Of a stretch of 64,000 nucleotides of DNA, positions 1 through 9,519 are shown in pieces. The notes under the pieces are model-generated. The model did no database searches, was not told the DNA's origin, and saw only the letters and a program-made list of their open reading frames with translations. The DNA is taken from contig PGZL01000011.1 in assembly GCA_002840095.1 (NCBI GenBank), positions 1 to 64,000 on the forward strand. The letters run 5' to 3'. Source of the stretch: Gammaproteobacteria bacterium HGW-Gammaproteobacteria-1. Lineage in GTDB: Bacteria; Pseudomonadota; Gammaproteobacteria; Thiohalomonadales; Thiohalomonadaceae. The translations under genes were made by a program, and so were the position numbers. How positions within the stretch are numbered: position 1 is the stretch's first letter; the number at the start of each line of letters is the position of its first letter.

Positions 1-225
1 CACCAGGGGCTCGCCGCCGGTGAGGCGCAGGCGCTGCACGCCCATCTCGGCGAAGGCGGCGACGACGCGTTCGATTTCGTCGAAGCTCAGCCAGTGCTCA
101 GGCACTTCGAAACCGGTGAACCCCTGCGGCAGGCAGTAGAAGCAGCGCAGGTCACAGCGGTCGGTGACCGACAGGCGCAGGTAGGTGATGTTTCTGCCGA
201 AGGGATCGGTGAGCGTGTTCATCAT
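1..225 (-). CDS. moaA: GTP 3',8-cyclase MoaA, N-terminal part (runs off the window edge)
   Basis: This is the first 75 codons of a radical SAM enzyme that makes the first intermediate of molybdopterin. Reading leftward, the product starts MMNTLTDPFGRNITYLRLSV and contains CDLRCFYC, the CX3CX2C triad that holds the SAM-binding [4Fe-4S] cluster, followed by LTGGEP, the conserved glycine-rich SAM motif. Two adjacent ATG codons (225 and 222) are possible starts; neither has a clear ribosome binding site. It diverges from the nap operon, which fits because NapA, and SoeA further along, need molybdenum cofactor. The identification rests on the N-terminal motif only, but that is very characteristic. 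Confidence 0.93.
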   Translation of the reverse strand, partial: MMNTLTDPFGRNITYLRLSVTDRCDLRCFYCLPQGFTGFEVPEHWLSFDEIERVVAAFAEMGVQRLRLTGGEPLV

Positions 226-436
226 GGGAACAGTGTTTAGCCTGTAGCGCGTAGCGATGCAAGCCTTGCGAGGCTGTGCGCGTGAAATATTCCATCTACC
301 ACCCTGTACCTCTGAAGGAGTACCACCACAGAGGGCATGGATGTCTCTTATGCCCGTATGCATTGGAAATATGGGCGTTTTTTCCGGTTTAAAGCGGTTT
401 TTGCACGTTTGCATCGCGGTGCCTGCTTCCCCTCGC

Positions 437-450
437 TTGACCTACATCAA
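437..450. promoter_or_regulatory. FNR/ANR-type box upstream of napF
   Basis: The sequence TTGACCTACATCAA matches the FNR-family consensus TTGAT-N4-ATCAA with one mismatch. It lies 71 bp before the likely napF start, inside the 296-bp moaA-napF gap, which otherwise shows nothing identifiable. Oxygen-responsive control of nap by FNR homologues is well known. TTGACC could instead be a sigma-70 -35 element, so this is a prediction. Confidence 0.5.
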
Positions 451-521
451 GGCCGCTGCATGGGTCAAAGCCATAGCGTTTGTACGCATATAGCGACAAA
501 GCGTTTTACCTGGGGTGCGGC

Positions 522-1037
522 ATGATGGAGACAGCGATCACTCGGACGCAATTCCTCCGCGGCGACATACGCGGTGAGCGGCGTGCAGTGCGTCCGCCCT
601 GGGCGCTGGAAGAGTGGCTGTTCGTCGATCGCTGCGACCGCTGCAGCAAGTGCATGAGTGCCTGTCCCCAGGGTTTGCTCATCGCCGGACGCGGCGGATT
701 CCCCAAGGTCAATTTTCAGCACGGCGAGTGTACCTTCTGCGGCGCCTGCCTGGAACAATGCTCGCGCGGTGCCCTGCGTGCTTACGAGCATGAGGCGCCC
801 TGGCAGTTGCAGGCCGTCATCGGCGACAACTGCCTCGCCCACCACGGTGTGGTGTGCCGCACCTGCGGCGAACAGTGCGAGACGCGCGCCATCCAGTTCC
901 GCCCCACCATCGGCCGCGTGCCCCAACCCGAAATGAACACGGCGCTGTGCAATGGCTGCGGCGCCTGCGTCCGCCCTTGTCCGGCGGCGGCCGTGACCAT
1001 GCATTACCACTCCCATCCCGTCGAGGTATCAGCATGA
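522..1037 (+). CDS. napF: Ferredoxin-type protein NapF
   Basis: This cytoplasmic iron-sulfur protein of about 171 residues helps mature the nitrate reductase NapA. Several [4Fe-4S] motifs are visible: CDRCSKCMSACP near residue 40, CTFCGACLEQC near residue 75, a central cysteine set (CRTCGEQCETR), and CNGCGACVRPCP near the C terminus. I start it at the ATG pair 522/525 rather than further upstream, because the product then begins MMETAITRTQFLRG like other NapF proteins. It is the first gene of napFDAGHBC, and its TGA overlaps the napD start by four bases (ATGA). Confidence 0.93.
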   Translation: MMETAITRTQFLRGDIRGERRAVRPPWALEEWLFVDRCDRCSKCMSACPQGLLIAGRGGFPKVNFQHGECTFCGACLEQCSRGALRAYEHEAPWQLQAVIGDNCLAHHGVVCRTCGEQCETRAIQFRPTIGRVPQPEMNTALCNGCGACVRPCPAAAVTMHYHSHPVEVSA

Positions 1038-1324
1038 ATGAGTCCGTGAACCAGGGATCGTCCGCCATCTCCATCGCAGGTGTGCTGGTGCATACGCGCC
1101 CCGAGCGCATCGACGCGGTGCGGACGCAGTTGACGCAGTTGCCGGGCGTCGAGATTCACGCCGTCACCCCGGAAGGCAAGCTGGTGGTGACGGTGGAGGA
1201 AGACGATGAACGCATGACCGGTGAAACGGTGATGCACATGTACGACATCGACGGCGTGCTGTCCGCCGCCATGATTTACCACCATTTCGAGAATGACGCT
1301 GCCGAACAGGAGGCCTCGCTATGA
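1034..1324 (+). CDS. napD: NapA maturation chaperone NapD
   Basis: This small cytoplasmic chaperone (96 residues) binds the twin-arginine signal peptide of NapA and holds it back from export until the cofactor is in place. It has the NapD core: [16 protein letters not shown] near the start, [20 protein letters not shown] in the middle and [18 protein letters not shown] near the end. The ATG at 1034 overlaps the napF stop, and its own stop overlaps the napA ATG at 1321, so the three genes are probably translationally coupled. Length and order are those of standard nap operons. Confidence 0.93.
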   Translation: MNESVNQGSSAISIAGVLVHTRPERIDAVRTQLTQLPGVEIHAVTPEGKLVVTVEEDDERMTGETVMHMYDIDGVLSAAMIYHHFENDAAEQEASL

Positions 1325-3894
1325 AACTGACCAGGCGTGATTTCATCAAGAACAATGCCATCGCAGCCACGGCTGCTGCTGCGGGTGTCACCCTGCCCGG
1401 CATCAAGTCGGCGCTGGCCTCGACGCAAACCAAGATCCGCTGGGACAAGGCGGCCTGCCGCTTCTGCGGTACCGGCTGCTCGGTACTGATCGGAACCAAG
1501 GACGGCCGCGTGGTGGCGACCCAGGGCGATCCGGATGCTCCGGTCAACCGCGGCCTCAACTGCATCAAGGGCTATTTCCTGTCCAAGATCATGTACGGCA
1601 AGGATCGTCTGACCACACCGCTGCTGCGCATGACCAACGGCAAGTACGACAAGGAAGGCGAGTTCACGCCCATCAGCTGGGATCAGGCCTTCGAAATCAT
1701 GGCCGAAAAGTGGAAGACCTCGCTGAAGAAGGACATGGCGGCCAATGCCGGCAAGCCGGCGAACCAGCTGACCTCCAGCATCTCCATGTTCGGTTCCGGC
1801 CAGTGGACGGTGTGGGAAGGCTATGCCGCGGCCAAGCTGTACAAGGCCGGCTTCCGTTCCAACAACATCGACCCCAATGCCCGTCACTGCATGGCCTCCG
1901 CCGTGGCCGGCTTCATCCGCACCTTCGGCGCCGACGAGCCCATGGGCTGCTATGACGACCTCGAACACGCCGACGCCTTTGTGCTGTGGGGCTCGAACAT
2001 GGCGGAGATGCATCCGATCCTGTGGTCGCGCCTCACCGATCGCCGCCTCACCGCCAATCACGTCAAGGTCGCCGTGCTGTCCACCTTCGAACATCGCAGC
2101 TTTGAACTGGCCGACATCCCCATGGTGTTCGCGCCGCAGACCGATCTGGCCATCCTCAACTTCATCGCCAACTACATCATCCAGAAGGGCGCGGTGAACA
2201 AGGACTTCGTCGCCAAGTACGTCAACTTCAAGAAGGGTGAGGGCGACATCGGCTATGGCCTGCGCCCGACCCATGCGCTGGAGCAGAAGGCCACCAGCAA
2301 CGGCTATCCCGGTGCCGACGGCAAGCCCAAGGGCAACGCGGGCAAGATGGATCCGAGCAGCTTCGACGAGTACAAGGCCTTTGTTGCCGAATACACGGTG
2401 GAGAAGGTTTCCAAGCTGTCCGGCGTGTCGAAGGAACACCTGATCGAACTGGCCGAGCTGTATGCCGATCCGAAGCGCAAGGTGGTGTCCTACTGGACCA
2501 TGGGTTTCAACCAGCATACCCGCGGCACCTGGGCCAACAACCTCGTCTACAACATTCATCTGCTCACCGGCAAGATCTCCGAGCCGGGCAACGGCCCGTT
2601 CTCCCTCACCGGCCAGCCTTCCGCCTGCGGCACCGCGCGTGAGGTCGGCACCTTTGCCCACCGCCTGCCGGCAGACCTGGTGGTGGCCAATGCCGATCAC
2701 CGCGCCTTCTCCGAGAAAGTGTGGAAGCTGCCGGAAGGCACGCTCAACGGCAAGGTCGGTGCCCATGCGGTGTTGATGGCGCGTCTGCTCAAGGACGGCA
2801 AGATCAATTGCTACTGGCAGATGTGCAACAACAACATGCAGGCCGGTCCGAACATCAACGAGGAGCTGTATCCCGGCTGGCGCAATCCCGCCAACTTCAT
2901 CGTGGTGTCCGATCCCTATCCCACAGTCTCTGCCATGGCGGCGGACCTGATCCTTCCGACCTCGATGTGGGTGGAGAAGGAAGGCGCCTACGGCAACGCC
3001 GAGCGTCGCACCCAGTTCTGGCGCCAGCAGGTGAAGGGGCCGGGCGAGTCGCGTTCCGACCTGTGGCAGGTGATGGAGTTCGCCAAGCGCTTCAAAGTGG
3101 AAGAGGTGTGGCCGGCGGAACTGATCGCCAAGAAGCCGGAGTACAAGGGCAAGACCCTGTACGAAGTCCTGTTCACCAACGGTTTCATCAACCAGTTCCC
3201 CAAGCAGAAGGTGACCGATTCCCAGGGCAACGTCTACGACAACGATGAGATGGAGCACTTCGGCTACTACGTGCACAAGGGCCTGTACGAGGAGTACCGC
3301 ATCTTCTCGCTGGAGGGTCCGAAGAAGGGCCACGAGCTGGCGGAGTTCGATCACTACCACAAGGTGCGCGGCCTGCGCTGGCCGGTGGTGGACGGCAAGG
3401 AAACCCTGTGGCGCTACCGCGAGGGCTACGATCCGCACGTTCCCGCCGGCGCCGGCTGGCAGTTCTACGGCCAGAAGGACGGCAAGGCCAACATCATCGC
3501 GCTGCCCTATCAGCCGGCGGCGGAAGAGCCGGACAAGGACTACGACCTGTGGCTGTGCACCGGCCGCGTGCTGGAGCACTGGCATTCCGGCTCGATGACG
3601 CGCCGCGTGCCGGAGCTGTATCGCGCCTTCCCCGACGCCCTGGTGTTCATGCATCCCGAGGATGCCCAGGCGCGCGGCCTCAAGCGCGGCATGATGGCCA
3701 AGCTGGTCACCCGCCGCGGCGAAGTGGTCGCCCAGGTGGAGACGCGCGGCCGCAACCGTCCGCCGAAGGGACTGATCTTCATTCCGTTCTTCGACGCGGG
3801 TCGCCTGGTCAACAAGCTCACCCTCGACGCCACCTGTCCGATCTCCAAGGAGACGGACTTCAAGAAGTGCGCGGTCAAGGTGGAGCGGGCGTAA
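1321..3894 (+). CDS. napA: Periplasmic nitrate reductase catalytic subunit NapA
   Basis: NapA reduces nitrate to nitrite in the periplasm with a Mo-bisMGD cofactor and one [4Fe-4S] cluster. The product (857 residues, slightly longer than the usual ~830) begins with a Tat signal, [12 protein letters not shown], plus an alanine-rich hydrophobic stretch. The cluster site follows: CRFCGTGC near residue 47 and a fourth cysteine in [16 protein letters not shown] near residue 186 supplies the cysteine molybdenum ligand. The C-terminal molybdopterin dinucleotide domain is complete. Electrons should come from NapB, fed by NapC and the NapGH quinol-oxidising module. A long antisense reading frame over this gene is a codon-bias shadow. 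Confidence 0.97.
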   Translation: MKLTRRDFIKNNAIAATAAAAGVTLPGIKSALASTQTKIRWDKAACRFCGTGCSVLIGTKDGRVVATQGDPDAPVNRGLNCIKGYFLSKIMYGKDRLTTPLLRMTNGKYDKEGEFTPISWDQAFEIMAEKWKTSLKKDMAANAGKPANQLTSSISMFGSGQWTVWEGYAAAKLYKAGFRSNNIDPNARHCMASAVAGFIRTFGADEPMGCYDDLEHADAFVLWGSNMAEMHPILWSRLTDRRLTANHVKVAVLSTFEHRSFELADIPMVFAPQTDLAILNFIANYIIQKGAVNKDFVAKYVNFKKGEGDIGYGLRPTHALEQKATSNGYPGADGKPKGNAGKMDPSSFDEYKAFVAEYTVEKVSKLSGVSKEHLIELAELYADPKRKVVSYWTMGFNQHTRGTWANNLVYNIHLLTGKISEPGNGPFSLTGQPSACGTAREVGTFAHRLPADLVVANADHRAFSEKVWKLPEGTLNGKVGAHAVLMARLLKDGKINCYWQMCNNNMQAGPNINEELYPGWRNPANFIVVSDPYPTVSAMAADLILPTSMWVEKEGAYGNAERRTQFWRQQVKGPGESRSDLWQVMEFAKRFKVEEVWPAELIAKKPEYKGKTLYEVLFTNGFINQFPKQKVTDSQGNVYDNDEMEHFGYYVHKGLYEEYRIFSLEGPKKGHELAEFDHYHKVRGLRWPVVDGKETLWRYREGYDPHVPAGAGWQFYGQKDGKANIIALPYQPAAEEPDKDYDLWLCTGRVLEHWHSGSMTRRVPELYRAFPDALVFMHPEDAQARGLKRGMMAKLVTRRGEVVAQVETRGRNRPPKGLIFIPFFDAGRLVNKLTLDATCPISKETDFKKCAVKVERA

Positions 3895-3912
3895 CCAGGG
3901 CGCAGGCAGGCG

Positions 3913-4770
3913 ATGAGCGACAGCAACGACAGCATGGGCGTCAGCCGGCGGCGGTTTCTTGGCGATATGGCCAAGACCGCCTGCGGCGTGGCCCTGCTCG
4001 GCCTCGGCGTGGGCCTGTACTCGCGCCAGGCCGCGTCGCTGCCCGCCACCGCATTGCGGCCGCCGGGCGCGCTGGCAGAAGAGGACTTTCTCGGTGCCTG
4101 TGTGCGTTGTGGCCTGTGCGTGCGTGACTGTCCGTTCGACACCCTGCGCCTGTCGCAATTGGGCGAGGAGGTGGCCAACGGCACGCCGTATTTCGTCGCC
4201 CGCGAGGTGCCGTGCGAGATGTGTCCGGACATTCCCTGCATCAAGGCCTGTCCCACCGGTGCGCTCGATCACGGCCTGACCGAGATCGACGACTCGCGCA
4301 TGGGCCTGGCGGTGGTGGTGGATCAGGAGAGCTGCATCGCCTTCCAGGGCCTGCGGTGCGAGGTCTGCTACAACATCTGCCCGATCCGCAACGAGGCCAT
4401 CACGCTGGAGCTGCAGCACAACACCCGTTCCGGCAAGCATGCGCTGTTCATCCCGGTGGTGCACTCCGAGGCCTGCACCGGCTGCGGCAAGTGCGAGAAG
4501 GCCTGCATCCTGGAGGAGGCGGCGATCAAGGTGCTGCCGCTGCACCTGGCCAAGGGCATGCTGGGCAAGCATTACCGGCTGGGCTGGAAGGAAAAGGAGA
4601 AGGCCGGCGGCAGCCTGGTGACGCCGGACCAGCAGCATGAGTACAACCTGCCGGAAGGCATGCGTTACGACTACGAAGGCCGCGGCCTGATCGTGGATGA
4701 AGCGGCGACGCCGACGCCGTTCGGCGACAACCCGCTGGACACGCTCAAGCGCGGCAGGGAGGGCTTGTGA
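3913..4770 (+). CDS. napG: Quinol dehydrogenase-associated ferredoxin NapG (MauM/NapG family)
   Basis: NapG is an exported iron-sulfur protein that, with NapH, passes electrons from quinol toward NapA. The product (285 residues) starts with a Tat signal ([12 protein letters not shown] plus a hydrophobic core). Four [4Fe-4S] motifs follow: [26 protein letters not shown], a mid-protein set around CEVCYNICP, and [12 protein letters not shown]. It lies 18 bp after napA and its stop overlaps the napH start by one base. The NapGH pair alongside NapC gives two possible quinol routes, as in enterobacterial operons. Confidence 0.93.
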   Translation: MSDSNDSMGVSRRRFLGDMAKTACGVALLGLGVGLYSRQAASLPATALRPPGALAEEDFLGACVRCGLCVRDCPFDTLRLSQLGEEVANGTPYFVAREVPCEMCPDIPCIKACPTGALDHGLTEIDDSRMGLAVVVDQESCIAFQGLRCEVCYNICPIRNEAITLELQHNTRSGKHALFIPVVHSEACTGCGKCEKACILEEAAIKVLPLHLAKGMLGKHYRLGWKEKEKAGGSLVTPDQQHEYNLPEGMRYDYEGRGLIVDEAATPTPFGDNPLDTLKRGREGL

Positions 4771-5666
4771 TGCAGCCCGGTCAACGTCCAGGCAGTGAGG
4801 CAATCGCCGGCAAGGGCTGGTGGGCGGCCCATCGCTGGCTGTTGCTGCGCCGCGCCGCGCAGCTGTCGATCCTGGCGCTGTTCCTCGCCGGGCCGTGGTT
4901 CGGCCTGTGGATCGTCAAGGGCACCATCGCCTCCAGCCTGACCCTGGACGTGTTGCCGCTCACCGATCCCTATCTGCTGTTGCAGATGGTGCTGACCGGG
5001 CACAGTCCGGAGCAGGCCGCACTGATCGGCGCACTGATCGTGCTGGTGTTCTATCTGCTGGTCGGCGGCCGCGTCTACTGCTCCTGGGTCTGCCCGGTGA
5101 ATCTGGTGACCGATGCCGCGGCCTGGCTGCACCAGCGCCTGGGCATCAGGCACACCGCCCAGTTCCGGCGCAACACGCGCTACTGGATTCTGGGACTGAC
5201 GCTGCTGCTGGCGCTGGTCTCCGGGACTTTGCTGTGGGAACTGGTCAACCCGGTGTCCATTGTTTACCGCAGCCTGATCTTCGGCGTGGGCTTCGCCTGG
5301 CTGCTGGTGCTGGCGATCTTCCTGTTCGACCTGTTCGTCAGCCGCCGCGGATGGTGCAGTCATCTGTGCCCGGTCGGCGCGTTCTACAGCCTGTTGGGAC
5401 ATTTAAGTGTGTTGCGCGTATCCGCCGCTGCGCGCGAACGCTGCAACGATTGCATGGACTGCTACGCGGTTTGCCCGGAACCGCAGGTGATACGCCCGGC
5501 CCTGAAAGGGGCGGAGCAGAATACAGGACCGGTCATCATGTCGGGCAACTGCACCAATTGCGGCCGTTGCATCGACGTGTGCAGCAAGGATGTGTTTCAC
5601 GTCAGTACCAGATTCAACAATTCGACAACCAGCCAGTTTGCGCATAAGACGGAGGTAACGCCATGA
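4770..5666 (+). CDS. napH: Quinol dehydrogenase membrane component NapH
   Basis: NapH is an inner-membrane protein (about 298 residues) with four predicted hydrophobic helices: roughly LSILALFLAGPWFGLWIV, LIGALIVLVFYLLVGG, WILGLTLLLALVSGTLLW and LIFGVGFAWLLVLAIFLF. It carries the NapH-type cysteine motifs CSWVCPVN and CSHLCPVG next to helices. At the C terminus are two cytoplasmic [4Fe-4S] sites, CNDCMDCYAVCP and CTNCGRCIDVC. The ATG at 4770 overlaps the napG stop (TGATG); GTG at 4767 is an alternative. It is thought to oxidise quinol and pass electrons to NapG. Confidence 0.93.
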   Translation: MQPGQRPGSEAIAGKGWWAAHRWLLLRRAAQLSILALFLAGPWFGLWIVKGTIASSLTLDVLPLTDPYLLLQMVLTGHSPEQAALIGALIVLVFYLLVGGRVYCSWVCPVNLVTDAAAWLHQRLGIRHTAQFRRNTRYWILGLTLLLALVSGTLLWELVNPVSIVYRSLIFGVGFAWLLVLAIFLFDLFVSRRGWCSHLCPVGAFYSLLGHLSVLRVSAAARERCNDCMDCYAVCPEPQVIRPALKGAEQNTGPVIMSGNCTNCGRCIDVCSKDVFHVSTRFNNSTTSQFAHKTEVTP

Positions 5667-6109
5667 AAAGGTCGATGGTGTTGGGAGGAGTGCTGTTGCT
5701 TGGTGTTTTCGGCAGTACGTCGCTGATGGCGGCGGACAAGGTCGTTTCGCTGCGCGGCGATCAGGACATATCAGAAGCATCACAGTCAGCCGAGCTGAAG
5801 CACTGGCAGGACCGTGATCCCATTCCGCGCGATTACGTGCAGCAGCCGCCCTTGATTCCGCACACCAACGAGGGCTACGTCATCAACCTGAAATTCAACA
5901 AATGCCTGACCTGCCACAGTTGGGCCAATTACAAGCAGGCCAAGGCGACCAAGATCAGCCAGACTCACTTCAGCGATCGGGAAGGCAACGATCTGGCCAA
6001 TGTGTCGGCGCGGCGCTACTTCTGTACCCAGTGCCATGTGCCGCAGGCGGAGGCCAAGCCGCTGGTGGAAAACACGTTTGCGCCGCTGCCTGCCGTCAGT
6101 GGCAGGTAA
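5663..6109 (+). CDS. napB: Diheme cytochrome c subunit NapB
   Basis: NapB is the periplasmic electron-transfer partner of NapA. The product (148 residues) has a Sec signal peptide (MKRSMVLGGVLLLGVFGSTS, cleavage probably after SLMAA) and two heme c sites, CLTCH near residue 82 and CTQCH near residue 120. The histidine in PLIPHTNEGY is a likely distal heme ligand. Its ATG overlaps the end of napH by four bases. Size and motif spacing are standard for NapB. Confidence 0.94.
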   Translation: MKRSMVLGGVLLLGVFGSTSLMAADKVVSLRGDQDISEASQSAELKHWQDRDPIPRDYVQQPPLIPHTNEGYVINLKFNKCLTCHSWANYKQAKATKISQTHFSDREGNDLANVSARRYFCTQCHVPQAEAKPLVENTFAPLPAVSGR

Positions 6110-6191
6110 TCGCGCAGCGCCGGTTCGCTCGGGACCGTCGCAGGGTTGCGGCGGCCGTCGATGAGCACGAATTTGAGAGCGAGATACAGCC

Positions 6192-6800
6192 ATGTCCAAT
6201 GAAGACAAAAAAAGCTGGTGGGCCATGCTGAAACGGCCCAGTGCGCGGTACTCCATGGGCACCCTGCTGGTGGTGGGCATCGCCTCCGGCATCATCCTGT
6301 GGGGCGGCTTCAACACCGCCATGGAGGCCACCAACAACGAACAGTTCTGCATCTCATGCCATGAGATGAAGGAAAATGTCTACATGGAGTACCAGAACAC
6401 CATCCACTACAACAACCGTACCGGCGTGCGGGCGACCTGTCCCGACTGCCACGTACCGATGGAGTGGACGCACAAGATTGTGCGCAAGATCCAGGCGAGC
6501 AACGAACTGCTGCACAAGGCCTTGGGCACCATCGACACGCCGGAGAAGTTCGAGGCCAAGCGGCTGGAGCTGGCGCGCCATGTCTGGGCCTCCATGAAGA
6601 AGACGGACTCGCGTGAGTGCCGCAACTGCCATGACTACGAGTCGATGGATTACACCAAGCAGGGCCGGCGCGGCCGCGCGCAGCATGTGGAAGGTTTCGA
6701 TCAGGGCAAGACCTGTATCGATTGCCACAAGGGCATCGCCCATTCGCTGCCGGCCATGTACGAGGAAGACCCGTCCGCTGCGCTGGGTGGACCGAAGTAA
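6192..6800 (+). CDS. napC: Tetraheme cytochrome c quinol dehydrogenase NapC (NapC/NirT family)
   Basis: NapC is anchored in the inner membrane and oxidises quinol to feed NapB/NapA. The product (202 residues) has one N-terminal membrane helix (about YSMGTLLVVGIASGIILWGG) and four heme c sites: CISCH, CPDCH, CRNCH and CIDCH. This is exactly the NapC/NirT pattern. It follows napB after an 82-bp gap and is closed by a strong terminator at 6849, so it is the last gene of the operon. Confidence 0.95.
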   Translation: MSNEDKKSWWAMLKRPSARYSMGTLLVVGIASGIILWGGFNTAMEATNNEQFCISCHEMKENVYMEYQNTIHYNNRTGVRATCPDCHVPMEWTHKIVRKIQASNELLHKALGTIDTPEKFEAKRLELARHVWASMKKTDSRECRNCHDYESMDYTKQGRRGRAQHVEGFDQGKTCIDCHKGIAHSLPAMYEEDPSAALGGPK

Positions 6801-6848
6801 CCGGGGAGCAGTCCCGGCGCGACCGTCACGCGCCGGCTGGGAGTCGCA

Positions 6849-6876
6849 AGGGGCGCCGCAAGGCGCCCCTTTTTTT
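6849..6876 (+). terminator. Rho-independent terminator of the nap operon
   Basis: A perfect 9-bp stem AGGGGCGCC / GGCGCCCCT closes on a GCAA (GNRA-type) tetraloop and is followed by seven T residues. It sits 48 bp after the napC stop. Confidence 0.9.
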
Positions 6877-6975
6877 CATTCGAACTATTTCTGCTCTGAA
6901 AGTGATGGGTTTCACCTTGTTCCGCCCGCCCTGCGCGGGTTCCGGCACGGCGGGCGGTGGGACGACGGGAATGCG

Positions 6976-8790
6976 CTAAGCGGGAACGCGGGCCTCCGCT
7001 TCCTGTGCCTCGGGTTTTAGGGGATGCAGCGGCAGCACGATGCGGAAGGTGCTGCCCTTGCCCACCGCGCTGGTCACCTCGATGCGCCCGCCGTGCTTGG
7101 TGACGATGCCGTAGGCGATGGACAGCCCCAGGCCGGTGCCGTGGCCGACGGGCTTGGTGGTGAAAAAGGGATCGAAAATGCGGCCCAGGTGTTCCGGCGC
7201 TATGCCGTGCCCGGTGTCGCTGATTTCGATGCTGACGCCGTCGGCCACCGCCTGCGTGCGCACCGTGATGGTGCCCTGCTGATCTATGGCATGGGCGGCA
7301 TTGACCAGCAGGTTGACGAACACCTGATTGAGTTGCTGCGGCAGGCACTCGATCAAGGGGAGGGGGTGGAGGTCACGCACCACCACGGCCTTGTACTTGA
7401 GTTCGTTGTGCACGATGTTGAGCGTCGACTCCAGCCCGCTGTTGAGATCGGCCGGCTTCCATTCGGCCTGATCCACATGGGAGAAGTCCTTCAGATCCTG
7501 CACGATGTGCTTGACGCGCTCGACGCCGTCCTCCGACTCCAGCAGCAGCTTGCCGATGTCGTCGCGCAGGAAGGCGTAATCCACTTTCTGTTTCAATCCG
7601 GTGATCTCGTCCGTGTCCCTGCCCAGCTGATCATAGGCATCAACGACCTGCAGCAGCGATTCCACGTAGTCGTGCAGGGTATGGAGATTGGACGTGACGA
7701 AGCCGATGGGATTGTTGATCTCGTGCGCAACGCCGGCGGCGAGCTGGCCGACGGAGGCCATCTTCTCCGATTGCAGCAACTGGGCCTGCGTATCGGAAAG
7801 TTTGCGGTTGAGTTGCAGTTGCTCCTCCTTTTCCCGTTGCAGCCGCGTATTGGCCTCGGTGAGCTGGGCGGTTCTTAGCGCCACCTCCTTCTCCAGCTGG
7901 GCCCGGGAGTCGAGCAGCACCTGTTCGGCAGCCTTGCGCTCGGTGATGTCCAGGCCCGACCCGATAAGGCCGGAGTAGCGGCGGCCCTGGGCCGGGCGCA
8001 GCACCGTGCTTTCCAGGAACCAGCGATAGCTGCCGTCGTCCCGGCGCACGCGGAATTCGTGCGTGAACGCGGCATGGTCACGGCCCGCGACCTTCAGCGC
8101 GGCGAGATAATCCGCCCGATCGTCGGGATGGATGCATTCCTGCCAGCGGTCGCTGGCCAGTTCCTGCGGCGTGAGGCCGGTGAGCCGCTGCCAGGCGCTG
8201 TTGAAAAAGACCCGCCTGCCTGCGTCGTCGCCGATCCAGATGAGCAGCGGTACGCTGTCGGCCAGGGAACGAAAGCGCAGTTCACTTTCGTGCAGGGCGC
8301 CGAGCAGGTTGCGCTGAATGTCGTCGGGAGCCGCCGGCGGTTCGTTTGCGGCCGGCAGGTCCGGGGGAGTATCGCCCGGCTGGCTGCGTTCCAGCACCAG
8401 TCGTCCCATATCCTTGTCCGAACCCATGATGTGCTCGACCAGCCAGGTCACCAGATAATCAAGCACGGCGGCGTTGAGGTTGGTGGAGTCGAGGGGGGCG
8501 TTGTCGGCGAGGGGGCGTATCTTGCGCGTGAAATCGTCATGCTGCGTCTTGTGCAGCGCATAGTGCTGCGCCAGCGCCGGGCCGGCGGCACGCATGATCT
8601 CCTCTTCGGTGGTGAAGTGATAGTAGGTGTAGTCGTAGAGGCCGCGCAGGATGGCGCGCAGGGATTGTTCATCGCTGCCGGTGGAGACGGCATCGTCCAG
8701 CTGGTTGACCATCTCCACAAGCCGGCGGTGTTGGTAGTCGACGCTGGCGAGTCCAACGCTCAGGCTGTCGTTCCAGGCGAATATGGCCAT
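6976..8790 (-). CDS. Bacteriohemerythrin-PAS sensor histidine kinase
   Basis: The product (604 residues) has an N-terminal hemerythrin domain (start MAIFAWNDSLSVGL, then DYQHRRLVEMVNQL, HFTTEEEIM and a final H..D region), which binds a di-iron centre and senses oxygen or NO. A PAS/PAC domain follows at about residues 165-290, then a coiled coil, a HisKA domain with the phospho-acceptor in GVAHEINNP near residue 355, and a HATPase domain ending with GHGTGLGLSIAYGIV. No membrane helix is seen, so it should be cytoplasmic. I chose ATG 8790 because the hemerythrin motif begins there; the frame is open further upstream. It runs toward the nap operon and could sense the respiratory state. No partner regulator is adjacent on the same strand. 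Confidence 0.88.
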   Translation of the reverse strand: MAIFAWNDSLSVGLASVDYQHRRLVEMVNQLDDAVSTGSDEQSLRAILRGLYDYTYYHFTTEEEIMRAAGPALAQHYALHKTQHDDFTRKIRPLADNAPLDSTNLNAAVLDYLVTWLVEHIMGSDKDMGRLVLERSQPGDTPPDLPAANEPPAAPDDIQRNLLGALHESELRFRSLADSVPLLIWIGDDAGRRVFFNSAWQRLTGLTPQELASDRWQECIHPDDRADYLAALKVAGRDHAAFTHEFRVRRDDGSYRWFLESTVLRPAQGRRYSGLIGSGLDITERKAAEQVLLDSRAQLEKEVALRTAQLTEANTRLQREKEEQLQLNRKLSDTQAQLLQSEKMASVGQLAAGVAHEINNPIGFVTSNLHTLHDYVESLLQVVDAYDQLGRDTDEITGLKQKVDYAFLRDDIGKLLLESEDGVERVKHIVQDLKDFSHVDQAEWKPADLNSGLESTLNIVHNELKYKAVVVRDLHPLPLIECLPQQLNQVFVNLLVNAAHAIDQQGTITVRTQAVADGVSIEISDTGHGIAPEHLGRIFDPFFTTKPVGHGTGLGLSIAYGIVTKHGGRIEVTSAVGKGSTFRIVLPLHPLKPEAQEAEARVPA

Positions 8791-8999
8791 GGTGTTACCG
8801 AAATCAATATCGTCGCTAAAAGATAGCAGATCGATACCCGAATGGGGCGGTCCTTGAATTTTGGGTAGAACGGCCTTTACTAAGGACGGTGCCGTTGCAT
8901 CAGCGCACATGCCAGTGCGCAATCTCGACGTAGGTAAATGAATTACACGTGGCCGGACCTCCACTCCCGGTCCGCCACCCCTTTAGGGAGACGCTGAAG

Positions 9000-9392
9000 A
9001 TGAACGAGCAATTCATGCAGCACGGGGCGTTCAGCTGGTGCGAACTGATGACCACGGACGTCGCCGCGGCCAAGGCCTTTTACAGTGGCCTGTTCGGCTG
9101 GGAAACCGAAGACATGTCGATGCCGGGCATGACCTATACCGTGGTCAAGGTCGGCGGCAACGATATGGGTGTCGGCGGCATCATGGCCACGCCCCCGGAA
9201 GCCCAGGGCATGCCGCCGATGTGGGGCGCCTACGTCACCGTCGACGATGTCGATGCGACGGCGAAAACGGCGGAGAAGCTGGGCGGGAAAGTGCTGGTGC
9301 CGCCGCGGGACATACCCAAGGTCGGCCGCTTCTGCGTGATCCAGGATCCGCAGGGCGCCGTCATCAGCGCCATTACCTATATAAAGATGTGA
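9000..9392 (+). CDS. VOC (glyoxalase/bleomycin-resistance fold) family protein
   Basis: A 130-residue single-module protein of the vicinal oxygen chelate superfamily. Typical features are FSWCELMTTDVAAAKAFYSG at the start, FYSGLFGWE, and the closing IQDPQGAVISAIT motif. It resembles the CFP32/YaeR-like 'VOC family, DUF-type' members that often occur as tandem modules, but only one module is present here. An AGGGAG ribosome binding site precedes ATG 9000. It lies alone between the divergent hemerythrin kinase and the HD-GYP gene. The substrate cannot be deduced. Confidence 0.8.
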   Translation: MNEQFMQHGAFSWCELMTTDVAAAKAFYSGLFGWETEDMSMPGMTYTVVKVGGNDMGVGGIMATPPEAQGMPPMWGAYVTVDDVDATAKTAEKLGGKVLVPPRDIPKVGRFCVIQDPQGAVISAITYIKM

Positions 9393-9519
9393 CTGGGTGG
9401 CGTCGATGGGCTATGCCTTGCCCTGCCGATCCTAAAAGGGAAGTCGGTGGCGTTTGCTGACGTGACTGCCGTAAGAACAGGATGGGTGGAACGCAGCCTG
9501 TTCGCCCCATCGACGCTCC

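Noticed and set aside
226-521. Small open frames between moaA and napF
   Set aside because: They have no ribosome binding site, no family resemblance, and overlap the regulatory region.
1276-4803. Very long minus-strand open frame (1175 codons) over napD, napA and napG
   Set aside because: It lies opposite clearly functional genes and its product is low-complexity (rich in H, R, G, A). This is the usual antisense shadow in GC-rich DNA.
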